NCBI GenBank assembly: GCA_029204225.1
Contig: CM055095.1
Span: forward strand, 66,489,940-66,553,939
DNA: 64,000 nt
DNA from: Diphasiastrum complanatum
Taxonomy: Eukaryota > Streptophyta > Lycopodiopsida > Lycopodiales > Lycopodiaceae
Direction of reading: 5' to 3'
Positions 47,031 through 60,536 of the stretch are shown here, piece after piece (the first letter of the stretch is position 1; the number at the start of each line of letters is the position of its first letter). Made by a program: the position numbers and the translations under genes. The notes under the pieces are model-generated. The model did not search any database. It was not told the DNA's origin and worked only from the letters and a program-made list of their open reading frames with translations.

Positions 47031-50000
47031 ACAAAGCTAGCATAGAAAAGAGTTCATACAAAACTAGATAACATGAAATTTGATGAAAGCACAAATCTAT
47101 GAGAATAAGACCGACTTTTACTTTATTGTAATTGTGATGCTTTGATATAATATATTTCTATGCTTAGTTAGCATGCTATCATGGAGGCATGTTCCGTTCA
47201 TGTTCTTATATTTCTTGAAAATGTTAATGATTAAGGGAGTGAGTTAAATGAGTGCAATCATTAATGTTTCTTTGACGATTCTTTTTTTGAATTCTCTTTA
47301 AGCTTCTAGACAGTCTGATCTTTATCGAGCCCTAGTTCTTATACATATTGTATTGCTTCTCTATTATGATAATTTATACAGTTGGGTGTGGGAGTTTGCT
47401 GGAGAGCGTTTCCTATGATGAAATTATGTGGTTAATCGATTATGTTGATTTAGATTTGTAAACTTTTTTCACACATCATATATACATTTACCAATTAGAA
47501 AATTTGAGCCATTGATTTTGCACAACTGCAAGCAAGATATGATGTGCCAAATATGCGAGATATTGATCAATCTTTGATAGTTTTGAATGTGTGTGTGAAT
47601 ATCACGTTCTTCACTAGATTTTTGATGGCTATCTATTCAAAGACCCTTTTTGACCAAGGTAACATGCCCATAAAAAAAAAACAAATTTCATTTTGGAGTT
47701 CTATTAGAGTAGATATGGGCATTTCTTAGTTAAAGTGTTGAAATATATTATTTCAGGCACAATTTATACCTAAAACCAGAACAATTTACACAAAAACACA
47801 CTAGAATTTTACTATATAAATTCATTTACACACAAAATAGTAGCACACACTGTGAATCCAATTTGTTTCTCTCTACTAATAAAAATCCGTTACGGCATGA
47901 AAATTGAGATATTTTCTCGGCCATTTTCTTGTCCATCCAGATAAGTGATTTTATGCACAAACAAGTCACGTCTATCTCGAGTTATTTTCTAGCAACTAAG
48001 CATGGATTTGATGCACTCTTTGTGCACATGCACACAAAAGTGTGCTGACAACAACTGTATTGTTAAAAAGTGGCCCTTACCATTAGCATGGTAGAGCCAC
48101 TAACATGCTTACGCTTTTTTCATGACTGAAGCACTCTACATGATTGAGAGATTCAACTCATTTGATCATTAATGAAATTTGACTAAATGAGGTGCTCTTC
48201 CAAATGTACATAAGTTAAGAAATGATTAGCTTATTGTAAAAAGTAAAGGCTTGTTACTATCATGCCACTTCATGTTTCTAAAATTCTTGTTTCACATGCA
48301 CTTAGTCGTTAATCTAGAAAGAATTACGAACTACAAAGAGCTGGCCACTTCTGAAAAGTGTTACTGAACAACAAGATACTCATGTATTTAGGCTAGACTA
48401 AATTAGTCAAACCATTAAATGATAGTGAGTCAAATTGTAACTAGATTAATCTTACATTGATAATTTCGTTGGAGATACATTAGAAAGTGGTGAATCAATA
48501 TTTACCAGATGACAAATAGTAGCCAACAACTTGTGAGGTATTTGAATGGTAAATTCCATACGTCAAGCTAACAAAACACGAACAACTAAAGATATCAACA
48601 TTATTGTGTGAGATAATGGTGACTCGGAAGTAGTAAGTCTCTTCATATTTAAGGAAACTTTGATATCATACATAAAAATATTGTTACTTTGATTATGCTA
48701 GCTTTGTGTGATCTTCTCTAGACTCTTTGTGGCATTTATGAAAGTAGGACTAGTTTACCACAAATATATAACGCATGAGATTGAAGTCCCTTTTGACACA
48801 TCAATGATCATATTCTTCTACTTAGATTAATAAAGTGCAATAGTTGTCACTAGGGATGATTTGATTGTCACTATGGAACACTAGTGAATGTGTTATATAT
48901 TTACACAAATATATAACACATTCACTAGTGTTCCATAGTGGCCTGGAGATGTAATTTAATCATCAAATCACATTGCCATTTCAATAAGTAAGTCAATGAG
49001 CAAATCAGAGATACAGAGGAATATTAGATCTAGTGAATGTGGTAAGAAAATGACCAAATCACTTGAGGGAATTTCTCTCAAGAGAATGTTAATGACAATA
49101 ACTTCTAATAAATTTTAAAAATTTAATTTCTTATCATGGGAGCCAAGTCCTTTAAGGACATATTGCTTTCCACTAGTCTAGATGGTATGGCCGCAAATTT
49201 TTGCCAAACATACCAAGGAACCTAGCAAAGAAGGCCAAGGAATCTAAGCTCACTTCCCATAACCTAAAAGAATTTTCGTCAAGTGGCTTTCCACATGGCA
49301 ATGACATGTTAAAATTTTAGCCTATTAGTTCCACGCATAAGTCGAAGATTTCAAACCTTCCCAAAGCAAAGGTTTCTATGATGAACACAAAAGTATCATA
49401 GTCTGCTTACAGTTATCGCAAGATAAAAGGCTCGTGGCTTCTCTTAGAAGGGTATTTTCTATCCCTCTTCTACGTTGTACTCTATTGCAATGTTTTCTAC
49501 TCTCCCTTTTTTGTTATTTTCTCCATGCATATAATTCTTGGAACATTAGAGTCCTGAATTCTCCTATCCAACACTTTCTATGAGAATTAATCACTCTAGT
49601 TTCAAAGTACCAGAAGCTTATCTCTCACTTTTCGAGCTAGGTGGACATCCCAACTTTCGCATCTCCATTTTTTTTCCAATGTTATCAACATTTATGCTTC
49701 TTGTTCAACCTCAATCCATTCTGATATATGGAAATCCCTCTCTTTGATTAAAATTTTTCTTTTATCAACATTAGTGATTTAAATATTTATCGTCATCCTC
49801 TCAATGGCCCACAACCTGTATTTCCTTTGCTAAAAGATTAGCTTAGAATTGTTTTACTAATGGCTTTAACTTCGTGGATGCTCTTAAACTCTACCACTTC
49901 CCTAGGCTCCGCACATGGTCCAATGGGCTTTCTCCTGCACCAAGCTTGATGATTCTATCTCTCCATTCAAAGGTGTTTGGGCTACCTAGATTTCCTAGTG

Positions 50001-50371
50001 CACCCTTTCTACCATGCCTCCTTCTTGTTACCTCCCTATGGACAGAGTGCCCCCACCATGAGTCCTAGGAATCAACAAGATGCCATCAGAAGCAATAAAA
50101 TCCACAATTACAAAATGAAGAAAGTTAACAATCTCCAAGAATGCCAAATTCAAACACAGAAGGAAGTATATTCATGGAAAAACTTATGATGTCGAACTAT
50201 GTTGCACACGAACTATGCAGTGGGTTTGGGTGGCCAATTTGCAGCCCACACAACGATTATGCCTCATCATTTGGGTGCCCTATTGTGGCAGTTTTTTTTT
50301 GCTTATTTTGGTGGCTGGTTGGCACCTGTATTGGCTACATCATCTTCAGCTTTTCACCTATTTTGTTGGCA
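47031..50371. other. Long AT-rich gene-free spacer
   Basis: No gene or LTR recognised over about 3.3 kb. Short frames (46772-47029 -, 47544-47729 +, 49874-50068 +) have no domain. The one striking feature is the perfect inverted repeat at 48869-48940. Confidence 0.4.
48869..48940. repeat. Perfect 32-bp inverted repeat with 8-bp loop
   Basis: Arm 1 (48869-48900) begins CACTATGGAACACTAGTGAA and arm 2 (48909-48940) is its exact reverse complement; the loop is TTACACAA. The arms are AT-rich next to the loop. Transcription in either direction would give a perfect stem. It could be a MITE relic, a young small-RNA precursor or a replication-slippage product. Confidence 0.95.
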
Positions 50372-50566
50372 CTATCGTGGGGTTACCAATGCGATAATCT
50401 GAGAACTAAGAAAATAATGAGAACTAGCAACCTCAACACTGAGAAGTTGGGAAGGAAGAACAGGTGTAGCGCGAATCCTGGTGGAAATGTAACTACTAAT
50501 AAATGAATGTGTACTACATGTATCCACTAAAGCAATATACTCTCGCCCCACATCTAGCAGGTGCAA
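50372..50566 (-). pseudogene. Ty3/gypsy protease fragment
   Basis: The sense strand reads YIALVDTCSTHSFISSYIS, the retropepsin active site with D-T-C in place of D-T/S-G. The frame closes within 64 codons and the flanks are copia or unassigned. Confidence 0.7.
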
Positions 50567-50584
50567 GGAAAGCGAAAAAGCAAG

Positions 50585-51455
50585 ACCTGTGTGGGTGCCG
50601 ATTTAGGCCCAATTCATTACCTTCTCGGTATGGAGATCAGCAGAGATTGCGCAAGCATAAGGATCACCATAAGCCAACTATCTTACCTAATCAATGTACT
50701 TCGCAGATATGACATCGAGGATTGCAAACCCATAGATACTCCTATGGATCTAGGATGCAAGCTATCCAAAGACATGTGCCCCAGAACGAAGGCAGATCAG
50801 CAAGAAATGTGCAAGTACCCCTATCAGTCAGTCATAGATTCTATCATGTACTCTATGATCTGCACACTGTCGCAATTCATGTCCAATCTAGGCCTGCAAC
50901 ACTGGAAAGCCCTGAAAAGAGTTTTGAAGTACATTCAAGCCTCAAAGCAATATGCATTGAGTTACAATGACAACATAGAAGCTCCACTCACATTGACCAC
51001 CTATTCAAATTCTGATTGGGCATGAGACGTGGATACCAGAAAATCCACATCAAGTTATATTTGTTTCCTTGCAGGAGGACCCATTTCATGGAATAACAGA
51101 AAGCATAAATGCATCTCATTGTCCTCTACAGAATCCGAATAAGTTGCAGCTACATCAGTAGTGAAGGAGATCATTTGGCTAAGGAGGCTGCGATTTCCAC
51201 AAATTGCTCCAAGAATACTCCAGTGCAACAATCAAAGCTGCATAGCTCTATGTCTGAACCCATGTACTCATGCTAGAACTAAACACATAGAAGTTCAGTT
51301 CCATTTTTTTAGAGAGAAAGTTTAGAACCAAGATGTTGTACTAAGTTACTGTCATACAGACAGTATGTTGGCTGATATTTTGACAAAGCCATTGTCTAGA
51401 GATAACCATTCTACCATAGTAGATATGATAAATCTCAATTGCAGTTCAGATTCAT
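50585..51455 (+). pseudogene. Copia element G RT tail and RNase H
   Basis: Starts in late RT (IHYLLGMEISRD, DIEDCKPIDTPMDLG), with the segment between SMICT and LSQFMSN shortened. RNase H follows (TYSNSDWA, then a TGA, then DVDTRKSTSSYICFLAGGP and CISLSSTESE). The C-terminal part reads ARTKHIEVQFHFFREKV and ADILTKPLSRDNHS. Stops at about 51025, 51140 and 51326. The polypurine tract AAAGGGGAG and the LTR start follow. Confidence 0.88.
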
Positions 51456-51649
51456 AGCAGTTAGCTTAAAGGGGAGTGTTGGAATTTAGTCTAACTCCTA
51501 ACCAAGATGTTGTTCTAAGTTACTGTCATACAGACAGTATGTTGGCTGATATTTGACAAAGCCATTGTCTAGAGATTACCATTCTACCCTAGTAGATATG
51601 ATAAATCTCAATTGCAGTTCAGATTCATAGCAGTTAGCTTAAAGGGGAG

Positions 51650-51670
<21 letters not shown>
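51325..51670 (+). repeat. Tandem duplication of RNase H end, polypurine tract and LTR start
   Basis: A unit of about 173 bp beginning AACCAAGATGTTGT occurs at about 51328 and again at about 51501. Each copy holds the RNase H C-terminus, AAAGGGGAG and TGTTGGAATTTAGTC. LTR starts are therefore at 51477 and 51650. The copies differ at only a few positions. Confidence 0.9.
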
Positions 51671-53368
<1,698 letters not shown>

Positions 53369-53960
53369 TCACCCTTGAGAAGATGTTGAAAGAGTCGAAG
53401 TCGGGATGTCGATAGACTTCGTTCGAGTTGGTGAAGTCGAGTCGATCATGCTTTGCTTCAAGCCGACATATGTACAGACTGTTCTACTTATGCAAATGCC
53501 ATTTGGGAACTGAAGTAGAATAGACCCTTGGCCTTCTATCTTGTATGAACCTGAGTCTCTGAAGAAAATGTACTTCGAATCAGAAATAATGAGATCTTCA
53601 AATAGGTGCTTGCATGGTGTCATGCATTAAGAAGCTCTTGAATCAAGATGCCATTGTTGAGTATTTTTATATTGCAGATCTTGTACCATCATAAGTGTCA
53701 AGTCTTCATGGGAGTTTTGGCAAAATTTGACCTTTCATCTCGTTGTTGCATTTTCTTATTTGTTTCATTATGTTTGAAAATTTGACAATCCTTGATGTCA
53801 TGATTGGTTCTCTTGCAATACTTACAGAATAGCCTGGCCTTAGATTTTTGCAGATGTTGATCATATTGTTGATATTGGTTCGAATAAGGCTATTCAGTAT
53901 TTGTCTTCTTGTCCTTCAAATTTTCCTTCTTCTTGGATTGTTGCTTATTTGAATATAAGA
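53369..53960 (-). pseudogene. Copia nucleocapsid and protease fragment
   Basis: The sense strand reads FCKYCKRTNHDIKDCQIF (CX2CX4HX4C knuckle, about 53780-53835), a Gln/Lys-rich linker, and then MTPCKHLFEDLIISDSKYIF and GQGSILLQFPNGI, the region after the protease active site. Stops break the part between. The active site itself is not readable. Confidence 0.75.
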
Positions 53961-54566
53961 CAACTACCTTGTTATTAGAATATGATATGAATTCGAATGA
54001 CTCAGATTGTCTAATGGATTGATTATGTATTTATTGATCCTATACTATGTGTATATATCTACAAAGTATGACAAAATTAATTCGACACAACCATAACACA
54101 GATTATTTTTCATTCAAAAGTGTGGAAAATGAATGATAGAGAAAGATTGCTTCCTTGCCAATTCCCAGAACTTAGATCATAATAACATGAACAAAAGAAA
54201 CAGTAGAACAAATCATGTGTTGAATTGTCAAATGTAGTATGTACTACAGAATGATGAAAAATCCATCCGCTTTCTACTCTGATTGCACAATAATAATAGC
54301 ACATATAATTCTATTATACATTTCGCTCTTACACAAGCTATAATCGTGATAACTTATTAATGATCAGTCTGTGCCTATGGTGGAATGGAGAGGAGAAGAA
54401 AAATGAATAATCCTGATGAAGAGTTACTAATTGTTGATGTTGAAATAAACTAATCTAATGATATTTCTACAGATGATCTTGAAATCTTTGACACTATCTC
54501 GACAATGCGGGTAAAACTACAGAGTAGAATTACATTACAAAATGATTTAATAAATGAAATCTAACA
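53961..54566 (-). repeat. Probable copia LTR between two minus-strand fragments
   Basis: On the sense strand TAAGGAGAAG (polypurine tract) is followed by TGTTAGATTTCATT, so an LTR starts at 54566 and runs left. Gag sequence on the same strand begins near 53960, so this LTR may be shared between an upstream and a downstream element. No primer-binding site is recognisable at its left end. Confidence 0.45.
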
Positions 54567-54599
54567 CTTCTCCTTAATGTGAACTCATAAATATCAAGG

Positions 54600-55005
54600 T
54601 ATTAAGTTGAGCATACTACTATACTTAGAATGATAATGCCTTAGTAAATATATCCACTGTTAGGGACTCTGTTCTGCAAAAGATTAAAATGATCTCTCTT
54701 TCGAGTACTTTGTCTCTGATGACATAATACTTTATTTCAATGTGCTTGCTCCTAGATTGATATTTGGGATCAATAGATAAAACAGTTGTATCATTAATGT
54801 CCACCGACAATAGACGCCTTAACTAGATAGCTTCTTTTGCAGCATGTGCAAAGACAATGTATTTGGTCTCTATCGAAGATAATTAAATTGAATTATGCTT
54901 CTTGTTGTTCCAAGAGACATGACCTTTGTTGAATACAAAGACATATCCTGATGTTGACTTTCTCCTATCAACATCTCCAGCCCAATCTACATCTGTAAAA
55001 CTTGA
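54600..55005 (-). pseudogene. Copia RNase H fragment
   Basis: The sense strand reads DVDWAGDVDRRKSTSGYVF, VSWNNKKHNSI, LSSIETKYIVFAHAAKEAI and then SKHIEIKYYVIRDKVLERE and VDIFTKALSF with TGA. Two TAA/TAG stops are inside. A polypurine tract and LTR follow downstream. Confidence 0.85.
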
Positions 55006-55227
55006 TTACTTTCAAACTATGATAACATGCCATGCTGGAGGCTGTACCACACACGTGCGGGTTGCACATTTGATCATTCTTTATTACTGCTCTTGATTGT
55101 GTGATCCAAAATTGCTAATCTAGATAAAGAAATTGATGACTAGTTATGCAAGAGATTGGTGTATCAATCAATCACGCTTGGAGACTTTTGTAGGATCATT
55201 TATAGTCCTTAGTACTGTACTTTAACA
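55006..55227 (+). repeat. End of a plus-strand copia LTR
   Basis: ..GTACTTTAACA ends at 55227 directly before a primer-binding site. Its start is not defined; the RNase H fragment ends near 55005. Confidence 0.45.
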
Positions 55228-55240
55228 TGGTATCAGAGCC
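55228..55240 (+). other. Primer-binding site, plus strand
   Basis: TGGTATCAGAGCC, an exact plant copia primer-binding site. It faces the opposite-strand site at 56781-56793. Confidence 0.75.
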
Positions 55241-56780
55241 AAGTACAAGAGGATAATTAATGATCAAAACACAATCCATTTTTAGCAAGTTTGTTGCTAG
55301 AAAATTAGTCTTGTGAGGGCAAGTTCAAATCAAGTCTTAGTGTGAAGTTTTGTGATCAGAACTTGGTGAGGTTCAATAGCTATACATCCCACACATGTGG
55401 GCACCTCTGCACCTGCATTAACTTCAAATATTCATAAGATCCAAACAATTTGATTCACCATCATCTTGATGAGTTTTTTGGATCCAATTCAAGGAAAAGC
55501 ATCAAAGTTTGTTTGCCATCAATGAGATTTGACTTAGTGTCACGAGACTCTAATTAATTGACACTAAGTTCAGGCCCTTAATTTTTTTTTTAGGTCTTGA
55601 AGAACCATCAAGAAGAGGGAGAGATATTGAGTCATTTTTTTGTTCGAATCTTGTAAAATTGATTAGATTTGATTGTATTTTGACTCAGACTCATCTTATC
55701 TCCATTCTATCTTTGTGAGGGAGTATGAGGGCCGTGACTAGAAATCCATAGAGGGGTAGAAGTCAAATTTGAGAAGATCAAAATCAAGTGAGACCTTTGT
55801 GAGTTTCTAGATTCAAATATTGCAACTTGTGTCTTTTTTAACATCAAGTTAGGTTGCTAGTGAGGAAAATTTTGAGAAAGAACTTAGGGAGGGCCGAGAA
55901 GTACATTGGTAGTACAAGGCATTAGGAAGATGGGGTCTACTGGAGCATTCCTTCTTGTAAAGCATCATTTAGTATGTTTTATTTGGAAATCTTTGAGTCC
56001 ACATGCTTTGTGCATGATCATTCCAATTTAAGGACCAAAGAAAATAATACATCAATGATAAGGCTACGCCTGGCTCCCAAAGCACCATGGCAGCTCCCTC
56101 ATATTCCCATAGCACAGGGAGGAGTTTGCCAATGAGCCATATAAGTGCAAATTCCCCCATTACAATGCATGTGTGGGTGCCCGAGAGTGGGTGCATGTGT
56201 CGGTACCCAGGAGTATCATTGCCCAAGAGCATTAAGCGCCGCTGCCCGGGACAAGTGGGTGCTCGAGAGCAGTGCGGACAGCTGCCTGTGATAGGTGGCT
56301 CTGTGCTGCCCGGGATGCTAGGGCTTGGAAAAAATGAGGGCGTTAGAAAAAAAGAATTTCTTGGGCCATCGAGGCTGATAGAGTTTTTTGATCAAATAAG
56401 CTGTGTGTGAGTCAAACTTGATGTGTCCAAGCTAGGTGCCCTACCTACCTTAATTCAAATGGCTATAACTTCCACAAGACATCCAATTGGGTTGAAACAA
56501 ATTGCAACACAAACTAGACTTCACTAGCTTTCTAGCAAGATATCATACTCCAATTTTGGATCGGCCTTGGAAATGCACCACCAAGTCAAAGTGGACTGAT
56601 CTCACACGTGTCTGAGCACAAAATTTTGTACAGTACCAATATGGATCCAATCAAAATGATTTAGACCCCTCTTGATCCAAAAACTGCTATGATAGAAATC
56701 AAGATGCAACTACATCCTCCAAAGCTAGATTTCAAGCCAAAATCACATCACACTTGATAGATGCAAATCAATCTTAGGTA
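55241..56780. other. Non-coding segment between two facing primer-binding sites
   Basis: Leader-like sequence of two retroelements with no gag left. A GC-richer patch at 56160-56340 repeats GTGCCCGAGAG/CTGCCCGGGA words. No domain-bearing frame. Confidence 0.4.
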
Positions 56781-57547
56781 GGCTCTAATACCATGTGTAC
56801 TTTTCACACATGTGAGGACTTCTCAAAACATGTGAACGATCTCCTAAGATGTGTGTGATTGCACATAGATCAATCTATATTGAGATACAAGCATACTAGC
56901 CCAAAAATCTAAGGCAAGAGCACTCCACACATGCATCAACCATCAACCGTTCATCACACATAATGAAATGACACTTTTCGTGAAAAAAAACTAGTCAAAG
57001 ATTTGGCTTGCTCTCGGGTAGAGAGAGAATGCAACATGGAGCTTTCGGGTAGAGAGAGAATGTACAAAACAATATGAGTGTTGCAGCTTCCTATCTCTCA
57101 ATCTTGCTACAAAAAACTAAGTATGGACTCACCCTCACTCCCACTCATAGTAGCTTGAGATCCAAGAGCATGGAAATGAAGAAAATTGATTGGACCTCTA
57201 AACCTCCACCTCTTACAATGATTGGACCTCCTACATGCCACCTCTTACAATGATTGGACTATTTTGGTCCACCTCACAATATGATTGGCCCAAATTGACT
57301 AATGAGATCAAGAGGTGCTATGTCACTAATCCTCTAGCATCAAGCCAAGTGTCACTAGCCTACACTACCACAAGTTAATCCACTTCCAAAATTGGCCTAA
57401 TCACTTATAAGTGTACAAGAAGTGGTTTTGAAAAAGGACCCCCATACCTCAAGGTAGATGGCTTTTCCAACATTATAGGGTTACAATATGTACACTAAAC
57501 TATGTGTTTATCAAACTTAATATTTGCAAATTCTCACACTTCTCCTC
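56781..57547 (-). repeat. Complete copia LTR flanked by both primer-binding site and polypurine tract
   Basis: In sense order: polypurine tract GAGGAGAAG (57539-57547), LTR from TGTGAGAATT to ..GTACACA (57538-56794, 745 bp), then TGGTATTAGAGCC (56781-56793), a one-mismatch primer-binding site. A single LTR bordered on both sides by internal sequence is the arrangement of tandem elements sharing an LTR or of a circle-derived insertion. Confidence 0.7.
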
Positions 57548-57639
57548 AAATTCAGCTTGATAAAAACTATGGTAAATATATCTACAACTCTAAGAGTTGA
57601 TCTTAGCATGATGAATGAATACTTTTAGATAAATTCCAG

Positions 57640-58305
57640 CTACAAACAAGGAACCTATGAGACTCCAATAGAGAATGATGTCGATGAGGATCTTTCACCA
57701 CCTCTTAAAGGATCCTTTACAAGATGTTCCATAGATGTGTATTCATACATGCATACATCCACATGATATTTTCTTAAAGATGAAGTAGAAAGCTGAAATC
57801 AATAAAATCTAGCAAAAAAAGTGGAGCTCAAGCGTAAGATGGCCGAGATCTAGCGTTTTGCACTTTCTTGATGCTTACTTCAATGTAGCACACCTCAAAG
57901 CTATGCATCATGCCAAGCTTTGAATTCCAAGGCAATTTGTACACTTGATGATATATCAATTGAGCTTATATGTGCATGAAGAATGTTGTCAAATTCACCT
58001 TGCCCTGATTTATCCATATAAGTGAGACTTGATCAATGTTGTGTTGTTGTTTGAAGACTTTCTGGGAGTCCTTGTGTCTTGAGATTTTTCCACCTCTTGA
58101 CTCCAAGCCATCAACGATTTGAATTGGTTGATGATCGTGCTTCTTCAAACTTATAGTTCTTCCCTTCATAGAAGATTACATCTCTACTAATTACAACTCT
58201 CCTACTAAAGAAAATGTAAATCCAATAAGCTTCCTTTGAAGAGCAATATCCTACCATAATGATGAATGGCACATTTAATTGGGAGCGATGGACATATATA
58301 TCCAT
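57640..58305 (-). pseudogene. Copia integrase C-terminus and linker, copy 2
   Basis: The sense strand reads VGYCSSKEAYWIYIFFSRR and VVISRDVIFYEGKNYKFEEA, the integrase C-terminal block, then a decayed linker toward RT. RT and RNase H are deleted before the polypurine tract at 57547. It is related to 39535-40110. Confidence 0.8.
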
Positions 58306-59183
58306 TATAGTACAAGTTGGCTAATAGACATACTTGTGAGTTGCAACAATCAGCATAGTACCAAGTAGTGCACAGACATGCAGGTGCAAAAACCACGATT
58401 ATTTGTGATTAAAAAACTTTAATCATACATCAGAAGTTGAACAGAACAATATACACAGTTGCAAAAATTCTAATTTCTAGTAAGAGAATGCTGCTGTTGG
58501 TACTTTTTTTTAATTTTTTTTATCGATGTTTGCTAACAGGTGTAGAGTGATATTTTTGGGTTCATACTGAATCTGATTGGATCGTATTAAATTATGAGTG
58601 TGCTAATGAGAGCGATTCAAATGAATGGAGCAGGTTCAAAAATAACTCTCGTACTCAAAAAGACCATGTCATATGTACAAAGGCAACACAAGCACCACCA
58701 ATGTTCTAAACAATGGCAATTATTGAATTTGGAAATCGTCCTTATCCAAGCTTGAAAACCCAAGCTATCTTTCCTCACATCTAAGCCCAACTTTCGGATT
58801 TTTAAGAAAAAGAAGGCGAATCAAAAGTTGAGCTAGTCAATCCTTGTGAATTATTTCCCACATAATATCAATCTCAGCTCACCTTGTGCTGCTGTGGAAG
58901 CAATCCATCCCAGCTTCATGTTGGTAGCTTCACAGTTGCTATATTCAGCACAATTATCTGTTCTGTGGCTTGATCAGAAGCACTGATGCTGTGAGTTTAT
59001 GTAAGATTTTATAGCCAAAAGTTGCACATTAGTATAACATGAGAATCTGGTTGACATCAGTATTGATACAGGTCGAGCCCAATTGTTTTTCCCTCCATTT
59101 TGTTGAGCTAAAGAATACTGACTCCTGAGACGACCTGGGTTGGTTGTGTCAGCCCAACTGTGATTGATACATGGCAGCTGGTG
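58306..59183. other. Spacer and 3' flank of the ZIP gene
   Basis: 58306-59020 shows no coding signal. 59020-59183 is the 3' untranslated/downstream part of the ZIP gene, recognisable because it recurs after the pseudogene at 33700-33850. Confidence 0.5.
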
Positions 59184-59833
59184 TCATGCCCATACGGCAA
59201 GCAAGGACATAGCTCCAGCTCCGCCTAAGAGAGCCAGGTATGCCCAAACTTGACGCACAGGTTGCCTGGCCAGATCTTCTGATAGAAAATCTTGGGCGAT
59301 GAGATCCACAAGAGCCATGTAGACTAAAATTCCAGCTGACAAGGAATCAAAAATTCCCTCTATGGTTAACGCTTTTGGACTGTTTTCATTGTATACTGAT
59401 GAGATGGCAATTCCAATAGCGATTCCACCTGGAGTTGTGACGCAGAAAAAGAAGGCCATCACAGCAGCAGAAAGATTTCTGAAGCCAGCCTGCATTTTAC
59501 TCACAAGAAACCACGCAATCATGCATATAGAGGTTTTGGTCAGGTCACAATTATGAAAAAGGGTGAATTCAATAGAATGCATATGAGAAGTTACAAGGAT
59601 GTCTTTCTGCATGTCTGAAAACAAAAGGAAATGCAGTGGGGAGAGGAAGGGAGGATCCATTACTTGGGCAATGCTCCCTCCTAATGCCATGCCTTCAAAC
59701 ATCTGATGAAAACAAAGAGCAGCCACCAGAGGTCTAATTGTACATGGACTTTGCGATGTGCCCATGGATATACCTATGATGACAGAATGCGCAACAATTC
59801 CCAGCTCCAGAACCTGAATGTGTTTACAGTGTG

Positions 59834-59927
<94 letters not shown>

Positions 59928-60536
59928 GACAGAGAGAGATGTACAAACCTGAGCTATGACTCTCTGGCGGATGATTTGTGCGCGAGATTCTAAGCCCATA
60001 CTTCTCTTAGGAGAGTGGTGCTCATGAGGGTGGATGTGAGAACGAGCCGTGCGAGGATTGCCTGCTGGATTGGAACTTTCCAGCTCCATGCTGTCTCCAG
60101 CTGCCTGACCGTCAGGTTTCTCCCCTCCGCTCTTCGATTCTCTGTTAATATAAAAGGCTGAGGCCGAGGCATCAGCAACCAGGGTAAATATTGCCGCTAC
60201 CATAGCTAGAAATCCTGCAAATGGGAACTTGGACCACGGATGCGCAGGCAGACAAGAATTTGTCAAGGAGTTAAAAGCATCGGGTAACATATGCACAAAC
60301 CCAGTCGCCAGAATTACACCTGCTGCGAAGCATCGACCTGTGAAATAAAAATTACTGTTTCGATAATTTCTCGTCACAAGAGGAAGAACAACGCCAATTA
60401 GAGATGCCACCAATATAGCAGCTATGGCAACAAGCTTGAGGTGGAGAGCGTAAGTTTTGTCCCTGCAACTTAAATCTTTTCCACATGAGCTGGATGCAGC
60501 GTCGGCCAAAGGTGGTGTAGCAATAAAAGAAGACAT
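59184..60536 (-). CDS. ZIP-family divalent metal transporter
   Basis: Plasma- or endomembrane transporter that brings Zn2+/Fe2+-type ions into the cytosol. Exon 1 is 60536-59949, exon 2 59813-59664 and exon 3 59489-59184; introns of 135 and 174 bp have GT..AG ends. The spliced product is 347 aa, normal for plant ZIPs. Transmembrane helices: KLVAIAAILVASLIGVVLPL, FYFTGRCFAAGVILATGFVH, AGFLAMVAAIFTLVADASA, then a variable loop with HIHPHEHH, a typical ZIP metal-binding feature. Helix 4 holds ELGIVAHSVIIGISMG (His205) and helix 5 CFHQMFEGMALGG (His232, Glu236), the residues that form the ZIP transport site. Helices 6-8 follow to LAVWA. The ATG fits the family N-terminus. A CACGTGCAG just upstream of the ATG may be the acceptor of a 5'-UTR intron. 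No disabling change is visible. Substrate cannot be read from sequence. Confidence 0.95.
59837..59939. repeat. (GA)n microsatellite in ZIP intron 1
   Basis: GA run of about 84 bp plus an interrupted tail. It makes up most of the 135-bp intron 1, so it reads (CT)n on the sense strand, giving a polypyrimidine-rich intron. Confidence 0.95.
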
